64,000 nt of DNA from Taenia hydatigena (taxonomy: Eukaryota; Platyhelminthes; Cestoda; Cyclophyllidea; Taeniidae): contig JADWOT020001693.1 in the NCBI GenBank assembly GCA_036345935.2, forward strand, positions 80,345 through 144,344. Reading direction: 5' to 3'. Every line of letters begins with the position of its first letter. Within the stretch, counting starts at the first letter, position 1. Below are positions 26,600 to 38,224 of this stretch, one piece after another. A program made the translations under genes and the position numbers. The notes beneath the pieces were generated by a model. That model did no database searches. It saw only the letters and a program-made list of their open reading frames with translations, and had not been told where the DNA came from.

Positions 26600-29500
26600 T
26601 ACGGCCTAGAAGTTGGTTTAATCGGTGCTGTGCCCCAATGAATTAGCTGTGTATCCTTTCCTCAAAGTCTATTCACAAGTGCAATATGGCGGCTACGTTC
26701 TCAAATTGCTACAGTAGTCCTGTCAGTGGAATTTTGTCGTGCTCAGTGGACGCAGATATAACAGCTGTGTCCTCTCTTCTTATTCACTGGCGAACTGAAT
26801 GTCATCTCCTGTAACCTCAGCTGACGCGATCAGAACAAGCCTAAGCCAAGATAGTAAAGACTGCTGCGACTGAGGCATCAACGTGCAGCCTGCTTCATCG
26901 TCCGCACAGCGTTTTAATCTGCCGCCTTGAATGGCATTGTTTCTTTAAATCCCGGTTTGTTCCTTGGATGAAGTATTTAATGGCGGTGGTGATGAGTGAA
27001 TGCAGACACCGGATTTTATCGCGTAAAATGGGGATGAATGAACAAAAGAAGCAGTACATTGGCAGTTTTCCTCCCAACTCTGCAAAGAACAGGTACTTCG
27101 TTGAGGCTGTGCCACCTCCGAATGGCGTATCGGAGACCAGCGCTCACTGATGGAATTTTGTCGGAACCGTTGGAAGTCTGCCGCGAATTAGGATGCAGGC
27201 GGTGACGTGCTATGGCTCCTGCTTTGTGACGTGGTAGGCAGAGAAGGCTACGCCAATGAGTGTAATGAACGTGGGTGCATGAAAGAAGTGACTCGCCGAT
27301 TTAGAGGTGCGTAAAATTAACATTACATGCATTTGATAAGCCCTATTTACGCATGCAATTTGTCGTTTATGCACTTTGATGAGATGTAACGCCTGAGTGC
27401 AACGTGCAGCCTTTTGCACTGGCTACGGTCAGTGTGTTCTATGGGAATCCAGCACTGGTTAAGGAATAACTGCGTATTTTTTATTTTCTTATGTTTCACG
27501 CGATTCATTTGTTTGCTGCCGCCAGTTGTTTGGGGGCTTTTACCCAGCACTGGTGTATTTTAAATATTGCTAGCTCTAGCTTTTTCGCCCTTTGACATCT
27601 GGTCATGCCACTGGCTGAATTCGCCTTCTGTTTAGAAGGGTGGGTGGCATACCTTCGTCTATTGTCCGTATCGTCATTCTAGTCTAACCAAGGAAGGTTG
27701 TTAAGTGGGTTTTAACGGATATTTAAAGAAACTCAATTCAGACAAGTTGTTTGCATTTGTTACAAATCATGCTGAATTCGTGGTGACTGGATTGAGTGTA
27801 CTTGATGCTTGTGGGCAAGATACGGCAATTTGAGTCATTGCACGTGTAGGCATTTACAATGGACTGTGACTGTCATCCCCAAATAAGTGTTCTTATTTTC
27901 GAAATCGAACGTCAGCATGGCACTACGCACAGTTCTATCAGGTTGACATTCTAAGTAGTCTACTTGTGGTCAAGGAAACTTGCTACTACTTTACTTCTCA
28001 TTGTTTTGCGGAGTTGAGGAGGACCATCTCGTATTTTAATGCTCATTTTTACGCGCGCTCAAATTTTGCTGAATGTCAAGCAACTCTGTGGGTTCCTTTC
28101 TAATGAGGCTGCCTTGTAAACGAGCGAAAAGTCATAGGATAGGACTCGACTTCGGTTGTTTGGCGGTGTTTTTGTAAGCCATTGAATCGTACACATTCAT
28201 TGTTGGCAAAGAAGCATCCTGCGATGCCTGCCACCCACATACTTACGAATGAAGTGTTTATTGGAAACGTATTGACACGGTGATAGGTTGGAAGGGAGCC
28301 CACTGATAACCTCGATTTGTTCGCTGTTCCTGCAGTAGCAATGTAGCAGTTTGGTGTGGTCTTCTCCGCCCTCGCTTTAGTCGTAGTAGTAAGTAGCCTT
28401 GGCTTTAGCTGTTTTTACCTTGCGACAAATAGCCAACTGATGCGTCATGGAGACAGGTTTGACGTCTTTCTTGGATCAGCTAGGTTAATATTTATGCCGA
28501 CCAGTAATTAGTGAACGTCTCCCGAGACCGACAGATGTGTACTGTCAAGCATCATGCTTCATCTATTTCTTTTTGCAATCCTTTCACTTATTTGTTAATT
28601 GGGTTGTTTGGCTGGTGGATGTGTGGATGGATAGAAAGGCGAAGGTGAGGAGACCTATTTATTTCGCTGTCTTTGGACCTTCCCGCTCAGTTATCTTTAT
28701 CAGCTTTACCTCAGTGGCATGAGATGCGGCGCTTGAACACTTGTGCAGTCCTGCCTGATGTGAGTGGTCGTATTGGAATCGCCTCATCAACATCAGAAGA
28801 TTTGACTGTCGAAGATGCTAAAGTAACTCCCTGACACCGTCGTGACTCGTGTTTGGGAGAGCATTGATTAATTTTGATCACATTGCTGCCAACAGCAAAT
28901 AAGGTAAAAGTTGGTCATATTGGAAAGGAATCAATGTTTCGCCATATCCAGCTGTCTTATTTACGCACGTTACATGTGGTGTTACCGTTTGAAACGCACG
29001 CACATATTGGCAGGTCTATTAGACATAATGTTGATTGATTGAGCGCTGTCATGCGTATGTCCGATGAAATGGAGCTGTATGTGCACAAGATAGCGTAGAA
29101 GGAAGAGTGTGCATCACTAGCATCGACACTCTTAAGGTATGCATGGGTCCCCAGCCCTGCAAGCTGACAAATGACGATATAGATCATTTGTCGCGTTCCT
29201 TTTTTAATGCGACGCTTGATGCTGAGCCGATAAGTCCCACACAGACATGGGCAAAGGCGAGGTGTTGTGCAGTTCCCACCCTAGTGTCGTGACATTAATT
29301 GGCATTGTGTCCGTCATATGAGTGCTTTTTGCGATGCGCCACCTTATTTAGTGGTATATGGATTATAATGAGAACCTGGGTTTGACAGCCGTCGCAAGTA
29401 GTGTCATATCAACGTCTTTCCCTCTACTCATTGTATCCTTTTCCACCACCACACATATTGTGCGTGTTGTTTTTGGAGGATTTCTTTGCAAGGTACTAAA

Positions 29501-30690
29501 ATTCTTTGATTGTTCATTTGTTCATTTTCATGCACTTGTTAAGTGAGTTAGTAGAGATGTAGAGTTAGAGGCTTGGTGAGGCGATAATGCTAGTTTCGGC
29601 TGCCCAATGACCTTCCAGTCACTCCGTAAATCTCTATCCCTTTGTCTATCGACCTACCTGCCTGTCGGTTTTCTCAACTATCGACATGTTTGCCTGTTCC
29701 TTTCTCGATCTGCGGAGTGATTGAGGGTTAATTCGGGCAGCACGCGGTTAATATATGAGGCTGGCCGAGACAGACCTGTCTGCAGTGTTCGCAGAATGCA
29801 TTCAAATGGTGGATAGCTAATGACTGAATGGCTAAGATGATGGAACGCACTTTAGTCAGACGAACGGAAAGCTAGCACCAAAGTTATGTTGAGAGACTAC
29901 TCGGTTTGCTAGCATTGGTACCGATTATAGGTAAGGGAGGAGAGCAGGTGTCAAGTACTGTAGGTATAAGAATGCAGCTGCTGCCGAAGATGAGATGCAG
30001 CAATGCTGAATGGCTAGCAGGGTCACGCCAGGCATTCATGGACGTCGGAGTGATGTGGATCACGTCAGCGCAGAACTGCATTGATGGTCTTTCGTGTGCC
30101 TTTAAACTCGTCTTCCTACAAAGCGCAGGAAATGACATTTCCAACGACCAAGCGTAGTAAACGTTGCACAAGATTTTGTCTTCAAGTAAGGGATTGCGCA
30201 AAATAGTATTGACCAGTTAAGTGTCTAACTGCGTTATTTCTTCTTTCCACTCTGCCACTGCTTTTATTTTTCTGTTGGTGGGCATCAAATTACTCCTTTC
30301 TTTTAACATGGAAAGCTCTCTTATTATCATTAAAGTGATTAACGACCCAAATGTGCTCCTCTCTTTATTCTCATGCGCTTTTATATCTGCCTATGCTTAA
30401 CGCTTTGCAAGATTTTGATTAAACAGTGCCTTAAGTATTTGGGAGCAGGGTGATTTAAAGTCGACCATTCGCTATCCTCTTTATTCGGTTGACCATGTCT
30501 CCCTTGTGGCAATATTTTTTTGCTGATTCCATTCAATTCCGCAATTTTCTCGTAGATGCTAGTGTTTTCTTCAAAAGCAGTTAATGGTGGTCGTTTGACG
30601 AGGTGGAGCCTTTTTGCCTTTTACATGACTCCGATGCCGCTAAGCTGACATAAATTTGAGTTGTACGGCGATTAGTTGCTATCCACTATG
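26600..30690. other. no supportable gene
   Basis: Short unsupported frames only. The longest is 29884-30201 (-), 105 codons, overlapped by an 83-codon frame on the other strand and with no domain. No repeat shared with the rest of the window was noticed. Confidence 0.4.
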
Positions 30691-30799
30691 AGTCACTTTT
30701 GTCTAACGAATGAGCATGACATGACGTTGTTGCAAATAATTGTTTCGACACAATTAAGGCTCTCACATCTTATTGGTCTGACCCGTAAAAGTAGGTTTT

Positions 30800-30823
30800 A
30801 TTGGCTCTCATAGCCTATAAATA
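30800..30823 (+). promoter_or_regulatory. CCAAT + TATA core promoter of homeobox copy b
   Basis: ATTGG (30800-30804) is followed 11 bp later by TATAAATA (30816-30823). Sequence similarity to the copy d upstream region starts near 30690, at the GAGCATGACATGACGT element, and runs through the promoter into the 5' region. The distal mini-gene is absent here. Confidence 0.6.
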
Positions 30824-31308
30824 TGGCACAGAATTGTGTGGTCACAATTTCATCATGTTCAACTTTACAGTGATAAAGCCTGTGGACCCTCTCGACCCTA
30901 TGCAACTCCAACATCTGGCCACGCTGCAAGACAAAAGAACTATTTATTAAATTACCTTATCACTCTTTTATGCTACCTTTTACCTCAAGCTTTTGTCCTT
31001 ATGCTACCATATTCCGTCCATCGGTCATCATGAGTTGAAGCTGGGCCGATTTGTTGTCCCATGCAGCTGTACTATTTATTCGCACATCGGTCAGGGTTGG
31101 CATTAAAAACCTTTTGTACAATGCTTCTCGTCAGTGATATTGCTATTTCCAACCATCGCGAAGCCGTCTAATTGACCACGCATTCAAACCCAGTTGAGTC
31201 AGCCAGTAGGGTTGGGGTCAAAAAGGACCCAATTGCATACTCAAAGTTGCACACTCGATAATGAATAAGCTCTTGACCCAAATAAGTGTTGAAAAGACAT
31301 GTAGGCGC

Positions 31309-32187
31309 ATGCCGATGCACATGTTCTTATTTCAGACATTTCGTTTTTACAGGAGCGCCAAATATGGAATGCCAAGTTGTACCCGAAGGGGGGACATACC
31401 TCAAGGCCTGGGCTACAACAGATATCCTACACCGATTTCTCTTTACTTCCAAAGCAAGCTAAAAGCTCAGACTGAACTCAATCTACCACTACATTGCCAA
31501 ACTTTCCGACACCGAACCCACTTTTATTCGACCCTTCGTCAAATTTACATCAGCAGCTGCTACAACTACATGTGCAGCCAGTGTCCTCACCGCCAAGCAC
31601 GTGCCAACAACTTCCGGCAAACGTTTTCTTAATTCCAAATTACCTTCTTCTCCAGCAACTTGCTGCCACCGTATCCATGTATGATTCAGCGAACTTCTTT
31701 ATAACGCCAACCGCAGAACAACCTCAGGTACACCAGACAGTATTAGGGATACAAAAACAAGGCAGACGCAGGATTCTTTTCACCCGTACCAAATTGGTGA
31801 GATATTAAAGTACTTTAACGAGGAAAACTACCTCAAAATGAATAGCTGCAAGGAACTGCCGCGCCGCAGCAACCTGTCGGGACTCAGGTTAGTCGAGAAT
31901 CAAGTTGTTAAATTAACTGTTTAAAGATAGTTATTAGTGTTTAGTGATTAAGTGGTCTAAGCTCGTCATGCTTTTGACTCTTCCGCTAGGTCAAGACATG
32001 GCCCCAGAATGAACGCTACATTACGAAGGAAGCCGGTGGGAAAATTTCTGCCATTGAGGCGTCTGCATCACAACCAAAGATTCGTGTCCCATCAACCGAC
32101 TCGTGGGGCAACTGCCTCAATGAAAACTCCGGAACTACTGGGAGGAAAAGGCGCTGGTATATTATTAAGGCACAAGCACCAACCTAG
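31309..32187 (+). pseudogene. NK-2-like homeobox copy b, broken
   Basis: The segment starts with MPMHMFLFQTF, equivalent to MQTH.FLFQ of copy e. About 180 bp of the central exon is missing, so the QETPSTS and PPKR regions are gone. The frame then shifts into the 31494-31808 frame (FPTPNPLLFDPSSNLHQQLL to GRRRILFT), which matches copy e up to homeodomain residue 9. There one base is missing from the CCCCG found in copy d, and the frame is lost. The rest of the homeodomain is visible in another frame (IGEILKYFNEENYL, SNLSGTQ). The 44/45 intron is 31888-31989 (102 nt, GT..AG). The last exon reads VKTWPQNERYITK, with Pro in place of Phe49 but Tyr54 kept. Not functional as read. Confidence 0.8.
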
Positions 32188-32453
32188 AGCGATGTCGCTA
32201 AAACAAACAAAAACAGTATCAAATTGTCTGCTTATACGACTAAGAGGAAAACAAAGTAGCCTTAGCACCATAAATGCCTCATAGATTTAATATTTGACCC
32301 CCATTTACTGCTTAATTCAAAGTGTCGTTCATATCAAACATGCGTGATGTTAAACGACTCACATTAGTCATGGCACCTCCGATGTTGACCCGGCGTCATG
32401 GATGAGAATCAAATGCGACGAGCCAGTAGAAAGTAAGATCTGATTTGATTGGC

Positions 32454-32560
32454 TCAGGCAAATGTGCTTTTAGCAGCTGCTCCAGCCTCTGAGGTCAGTC
32501 GATAGACAAGGGAGTCAGCTTTGGGTAAGTCCAAGACATGGATGCTGGATAGATTCATGT
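32454..32560 (-). pseudogene. possible kinase N-lobe fragment, inverted
   Basis: The minus strand reads ADSLVYRLTSEAGAAAKSTFA, which resembles a kinase glycine-loop strand followed by the A-K-x-x-F-A segment. It lies directly beside the plus-strand kinase fragment at 32642-33204 but in the opposite orientation, so an inversion would be needed. The match is short and could be chance. Confidence 0.25.
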
Positions 32561-32641
32561 GGTGAAATTTATTTCCAGTGGTTCCTACGCCTTTTTCTAT
32601 GAGGTGTCTACACAAGAAGATGTGACGAGACCGGGACGACC

Positions 32642-33204
32642 ATGACCTGTGCATTGAAGAGGTTCTACTTGCGAAACAGCTCTGCTGTTCGGTGTGCCCT
32701 TTGGGAGCACCACATTCTAGCGAGACTCACCAGACAGGAAGGGCAATCGCCATTTCTACTCACTCTGATTAAAGGTGTCGAACTCGTATGGCTTAGGCCT
32801 TTGTACTGTGCAAAGGAGACGGATTCGACGTGCGGGATCTCGTCTCAAATATTGGCGACCTTGGTGAAAATGACACGCGATTTTATAGCTGTGAATTCAT
32901 TTGTGGTCTAGAGTACCTCCGCGTCAGTCGCATCGTCTACTTAGATGTCAAGCTCAACGCGCTTACTGCTGGTTTCAAGCACATTGTAATTGCACTCTTT
33001 GATTGCCTATACCACGTGTCTCGAATGTTGGGACCTCCCAATAAGACAGACTTCACTGGAGCACTATTCTTTGTGGCACCCAAGATTAAGGCGCAGTTAG
33101 CCATCACGACGAGAGCAGATGTGTGGAGCCTGAGCATACCAGTGCGCGATTGGTTGCGCACACGCGGGTTCATGACAGGTCGTTCGCCAAATTCCTCACC
33201 TTAA
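32642..33204 (+). pseudogene. AGC-type protein kinase, degenerate fragment 1
   Basis: Two overlapping frames (32642-32911 and 32830-33204) together cover a kinase core. In order they show EHHILARLTRQEGQSPFLLTL (alpha-C and beta-4/5 region), a hinge-like CKGDGFDVRDLVS, GENDTRFYSCEFICGLEYL (alpha-E), and IVYLDVKLNAL, the catalytic loop with Asp, Lys and Asn kept but HRD changed to YLD. ALFDC follows where DFG is expected, then KTDFTGALFFVAPKI (APE changed to APK) and ITTRADVWSLS (subdomain IX). A -1 frameshift lies in the hinge, with an in-frame TAG near 32792. DFG and APE are both lost, so this is a pseudokinase at best. The activation segment and the C-tail of fragment 2 point to the AGC group; I cannot name the subfamily. 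Confidence 0.7.
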
Positions 33205-33234
33205 TCATCCTGCTTTTGATCTGTTTTAGCACCA

Positions 33235-33690
33235 AGCTGATCTTCAGCGACTCCGCCTCAACATCCTATCACCACCGATTTAGAACGGGGTAAAGAGAAC
33301 CTTGCGTCTGCCCTGTCTCTGTGCCTCAGATACTGTCTGGCTTACCTGAGGCTGTTCTGCGGTTGGCAGTGTAAAGAAGTTCAAATCAGGCATTGACATG
33401 CTGGCAGCAAGCTGCTGGGGAAGATGATTTGGAATTGAGAACACGCTTGTTGGAAGTTGTTAATACGCGCTTGGCGTTGGAAACGGTTGCTGCACTTGTG
33501 GTTGTAGCAGCTCTGATGTAACTTTGACGACGTGTCAAATAGGAGTGGGTTTGGCGTTGGGCAGGTTGGCAACGTAGCGGCAGATTGAGGTTGCGCTGAG
33601 CTTGCACCTTGCTTTGGAGGTAAAGATAGTTTAATGCAGAATGTTTGTTGTAGTAGAGACTTTGTAGAGCTAGCCGATATTTATTAGAAA
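33235..33690 (-). pseudogene. NK-2-like homeobox fragment f, homeodomain deleted
   Basis: The minus strand matches exon 2 of copies b and c from the TLKSVL(Q) region (about 33660) through PTPNPLLFDTSSKLHQ to EQPQVSQTVSEAQRQGRRKVLFTPF. The codon for Gln12 of the homeodomain is TAA. Within about 30 bp the sequence then jumps to the interior of the last exon, matching QLGAETDRRRDDE of copy e, so most of the homeodomain and the 44/45 intron are absent. One reading-frame disruption also lies near 33520. It has no promoter and lies tail-to-tail with kinase fragment 1. This is a rearranged relic. Confidence 0.7.
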
Positions 33691-35830
33691 ATATCAGAAC
33701 TACTTGAGTTTGTTAGTAGAAACTCTGAAAAATAAAATCGTAAGGCAATATTGAAGTTTCCCCTGAATCATCCACCATTGTTGCAGATACGATTGGTCAG
33801 CAGGCGAGTAAAGTGGTGACAGATCAACTAGCAGTTGATTCAAGTGCGACGTAGTTGAAACAGCACCAGCCACGTGAGTAAACCTTAAATCAATAGTTCT
33901 TTCCACTTCACCAATCTTACCTTTTATTTGTTTGTATTTATAGTGAGATAAGAAGACGAGGCTCCTAACATCGTGCGATTCGGATAAACCAATATTTAAT
34001 AAAAACTGCAAATGAAACACGCAAGGTCATTTTGTTGACTTGAAAGCTATTTCTGTATTAATACAAGAAGCCCAATATTTAAAAGAGCGACTGACGTGGT
34101 CAAATGCGTTCTCAGTTAAGAAAGCACAGATTGCAAGAATTTAGAGAAATAGAAGGAGGGATTTGTGGAATGGTTGCTTGCATATTTAATGTATGGTCCA
34201 TCAAAGCAAACTTTTTTCAGATGTGGAGAACTCTGCAACAAAGGACAAGCCATTCCAGGAATTTTGAAGCAGCTACTGCACAAGAAATCAAAGTCATGCT
34301 CTGATCATCCCATCATTAAGGCAGTCCTATCTGCTGTTAGATGTCTGGGTACCACCGAGACAGTCATGGGTACCACGTGTGTAGTGGTTTTTCAATTGCA
34401 TTTGTGAAGTGATATGATTCGTGGCAAGAAAATTGGTAATTCAAACGTAATTAATGCCCGAAATTCAAATGAAAGTAAAGTCGCGATCCTTCTTGATGTC
34501 AGAGGCTACTTATAAGAATGTCGAAGTTGTAGACAGTAGTCCTTTTGTCGCTCAGGCAGAATTAAATGCACAGCATTGTAAGCGCTGGACAAGCAAATCC
34601 ACTTTTCGTTAGGTTTTGTTTAATAGCAAGGTTTAGGTAGTGTTCAATGCTCATTTGCTAAAAAGCTAGATTTTGAAACTGCATTCAAATCGAAGTAGGC
34701 AAAAATACTATTCCGATCATGTTGTTTTAAGGCAGTGTGACTGCGATTTCATCCATCGTAAGACAAGCCCGAATCTTTGTTCTCTTCTCGGTTCATTAAC
34801 GCTATATCACTGTTTTCACACAAACAAAGTCAAAAGTCGTACACTGTAAGCCGCTTTCTGGTCTCAAATAATTGAAAAGTTTAGCCTGCCATCAAATGGT
34901 CGGTCTCTTACTTTGGATTTGAGTTCATGTTAAATGCATATTCCAAAACTTCAATCAGATCAGATGTCAAAATGACAATCAGAAGGTCATTTGTGTCGAA
35001 TTAAGTCAGGAAGTAATTTATTTTGAGCCTGAACATGTGGCAAGCACCACTCGAGGACATTCGTCTAAGGTTTCCACCGTGTTCCACGCGGCATAATTTG
35101 GTGAGAAATGTGCAACGACTGCACGATGAGTTGGGCCAGCGTGGGCGCCAGGAAATAACCTTTGTTATTGCCGTTCTTCAAGAGACGACAAGCGGCCCTC
35201 GCATCCGTAGGTGTGATGGCACCTTCTGGATCTCTTTATTCGTAAACACTTTGATAATACTGTTAGGGCATAGACAGTAGAATGGCTGCACTAACTAAAT
35301 GTAAATGAAATCACAGCTGGACAATCGGGTTAAAACTACGTTCCTTAAGCGTACCTTACTCTCCTCATTTTTTTCTCCCGAGGTAAAAACACGTCTTCGT
35401 TTGCTGTACTTTAGTAACGGCAAGAGCCATTATTTACGTTCTTAAATTGCGCATAAAAAGGATTCAAGCTGGGCCTCAGTTAAGTGGGTTCCGCGTATAT
35501 CCATCACAAACCCATCTTCGACAGAGAAAACTTAATTTTACCTGGCAAAATCCCTTCACATAATAGTTAGTTAAATGCTCGCCCAAGTCATTAGACGAGT
35601 GATGACCGGAGCAGCAATAAATGACTGCTACAGAAGTCAATACTACGCAACAAAATACAAGATTAAGACTAATACCATTTTGAGAGCCCATTCTTAAGGC
35701 TTAGCTACCTTTATTCGCATCACGTGATGGGCTGCTCGATGTCAGTGATGGTTCTGCCATTATAGGTCACCATGGTAGATGAATGACGTTGCTGCCAGAG
35801 CAAGAAATGCTACGGTTTAATCGTAGATTT
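33690..35830. other. no supportable gene
   Basis: Frames of up to 106 codons (33700-34020, -; 34104-34407, +; 35023-35280, +) show no recognisable domain and have no second copy in the window. Confidence 0.4.
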
Positions 35831-35831
35831 T

Positions 35832-36530
35832 TCAAATTTGCGTTAAATTCCTAACAAATCTTGCATTCTGAACTAGGGGCATTGAAACTTCATCGTCCAG
35901 ACAATCCCTTTGCAATAAGAAGTGGAGAAGCTTAGTCAAAGAAAGGCGTCTATTTCGATTAGATGAGGAGCTCACATACATATACAAGAAAAAAGAGCAA
36001 TAGACACTACTTGGACCACAAATCGCAAGTGAGTGCCTGTCACGAATGGCTCGAAAGCGTTTATCCATCTGTGGCATGTGCACATCGTAAGCAACAGCGA
36101 CCAGCTCAAGGTTGAGGGGGTCGAGGCTACACATTTTCTTAGGTGTGGGAATTCTCAAATCAAAGGGATAGTAAGAAGGCTTTAACCTGCAAGCCAGCAT
36201 TTCCTTACATTTGACTACTTTGGAGAACTCAATGCGCTTCATACCATCAATGTTCAAGCGTCTGCTTTGACTGTGTGACCCAGGCCTTGAAGAAGTTGCG
36301 TGGATGCGTGGACACGTTTGGCGAACAGCCTGTCATGAACCGACGTGTAAACAGCCAATCGCGCGCAGTGACATGACCGAACATAATGCAGGTCGCGAAA
36401 ACGCCTAGGCTCCACACATCCGCTCTCGTCGTGATTGCCAACTTACCCTTTATTTTAGATGCCATGAAGATGTGTGCTTCGCGAAGTCTGTCTTTTTAGA
36501 AGGTCCCTACTCTCGGGATACGTTGGACAG
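35832..36530 (-). pseudogene. AGC-type protein kinase, degenerate fragment 2 (C-lobe and C-tail)
   Basis: The minus strand shows the activation segment (KKTDF, frameshifted, 36480-36530), then FMASKIKGKLAITTRADVWSLGV with DVWSLG intact, then CIMFGHVTARDWL and NFFKAW (subdomains X-XI). After a single-base shift at about 36255 the frame continues NIDGMKR.EFSKVVKCKEML followed by RLKPSYYPFDLRIP. A run of the type R.LKP.YYP just after the kinase domain is typical of the AGC C-terminal tail. The frame stays open to 35832, but beyond about residue 75 I see no known motif. No N-lobe is present, so this is a truncated relic. Confidence 0.65.
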
Positions 36531-36615
36531 GGCCTCCAAAGAAGACCGAATTCACCGAGACATCCGTCTTCTTTGCACCTGAGATAAAGGATAAGTTGTG
36601 TGATGTTAGACATGA
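36520..36615 (+). pseudogene. AGC-type kinase, activation-loop fragment 3
   Basis: The plus strand reads GPPKKTEFTETSVFFAPEIK, the same activation segment as fragments 1 and 2 but with the APE motif intact. It starts where fragment 2 ends and points the other way, so the two activation loops form a head-to-head junction near 36525. Similarity ends after IKDKL. Confidence 0.6.
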
Positions 36616-36699
36616 CCGATGCTGCCGGTGATGAAGTTTGCTGTGTGGTGAGTAGCAATCACATCAGTGCCCGATCCTTCTTCCCACAGACTGGCTTTC

Positions 36700-37150
36700 A
36701 TGATTGGCACTAGTTGACAGGTTGACGACTTGTCGAACGGGGTCTTAAAGGAGAGTGAAGTGGGGTATCATTTCTGCGACAGTTTTAGTCCTTCCATTCT
36801 CCCTTTGGTTTTGCCTTCGGGACACTTTAAAAATGTAGTGCTTCGCCTACCAAGAGATGTTATAATGCGTACTTAGACAAGCTGGTATACTATATCAGCG
36901 CATCACAAACTTAGCTGTGAACGAGAGCCGTAAGGAGGTGAAGATAATGACCACAAATTTGTTAAAGTCATCGAATTCTTGTCTATATACACACAAGGCG
37001 AACTGCACATACCAATTCCAGCAGGCATCGATGCATGCGCAGGGACTGCTTAGCAAACCTCATTTCATCACCTAAGTGAGAAAGTTCATGCGTGGAAATG
37101 GTCGCCATGATCGTAGAAGTAGAGATTTCTTTAGCAATCAATAGCAAAGT
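36700..37150. other. no supportable gene
   Basis: No open frame with support and no shared repeat was noticed between the kinase fragments and the duplicated block starting at 37150. Confidence 0.4.
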
Positions 37151-37152
37151 TA

Positions 37153-37560
37153 TTAAATACTCTGAAGGGACCCATAATCAGCATTTAATTGGATGCCAGC
37201 AGAGTTCATCAGAGTTGCAAATGGATCAGCACTGACTGCTGTTTGCCAAAATAATTCAGTAAGGTCTAGAGACCTTGTCGCACATTTGACGCACACAGCC
37301 AGCCATCGCGAAGCGGTTGGTACTAAAAGGAAAACATTCACAAATCAATTGCGCCAGCCATTAACACTTACATGCGTCCAAAATTTAATGAAATGATACC
37401 TCGTTATTCCTTCTTAATAATTTTGCCAGAGCTTGGGTCTTGTCTGGCTTGATGACAGTGATGAGGGGAGGGAATGGGCATGTGTCGGCCATCAGTTGTA
37501 CCCTTTACCCCTCCTAAGATCGCTGACCTGAAGTAAAGGAAGGGCGATCCATCAGGGTTG
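37153..37560 (-). pseudogene. small two-exon unit with 49-nt intron, block C copy (unknown family)
   Basis: The minus strand carries NPDGSPF and TTDGRHMPIP, then ITVIKPDKTQALAKLLRRNN in a second frame. The exon ends at a GCAT|GTAAGTG donor (37371), and the intron is 49 nt with a TTCCTTTTAG acceptor (37323). The last exon reads TNRFAMAGCVRQMCDKVSRPY and then a stop. The frame changes between the first two motifs, so this copy is disrupted, but the last exon keeps the same phase and nearly the same length as the copies at 4151 and 47860. Family not recognised. Confidence 0.4.
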
Positions 37561-37789
37561 GCTGTCAAATGTCTATGCAATGTGGTATGGATTAGCTCTA
37601 TAGAAGCCACTACGCAATGCTGCATGGTGGTGATTGATTGAGGTCACCGCTGTATCCCAGTTACCATGATAGCGTTTACCTCGCAGGTGACTATCATTGC
37701 AGGAGGAAGATGTAGAAGAGTAAAAATGATGATACTAAGTTAAAATGAGTTTCCATGCCTCTAATGGGATGACACAACATCCTCCTTCC

Positions 37790-38170
37790 TTCTTGCCTGC
37801 ATGATCACATTTGTCTTCTGCAAACGTGTCAACCATTAGACCTTTGAGCGGCTACAATCTGCTTACCGAAATCGAGATCTGTTGAACTGTGCCCTACACC
37901 CAAACTGAAACCTTTTCAGTTCTACTCTGAGCTGTAAAGCAGATGGAAATGAGTTACGACCAAATTGTTTGACTATGGTAGCACCGAAACAACTAACTAG
38001 CATTCTTATTGACTTGATGGCACCATCTGCTGCAGGCGCCTATCACTTAACCACAAGCCATTTTTAATGTGCTCTACAACCCGATAACGAGTTTTTACTA
38101 GATTATTTCAGCGTGGAATATGAGCGCTTGACTTGGTGTGCCTCCAGAACAATTCATTTAAGCGACTTCC
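37790..38170. repeat. duplicated segment matching 2560-3060 and 22540-23100
   Basis: Shared landmarks are CATCTGCTGCAGGCGCC, AACCACAAGCCATTTT and GTGCTCTACA, and upstream the AACCATTAGACC / GAACTGTGCCC region. It lies between the small unit at 37153 and the 3' end of homeobox copy c. Confidence 0.6.
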
Positions 38171-38224
38171 AACTTCATTTATATCCTTTCACGAAAACAT
38201 CTTTGATGAGACAAATTTTTTCAC

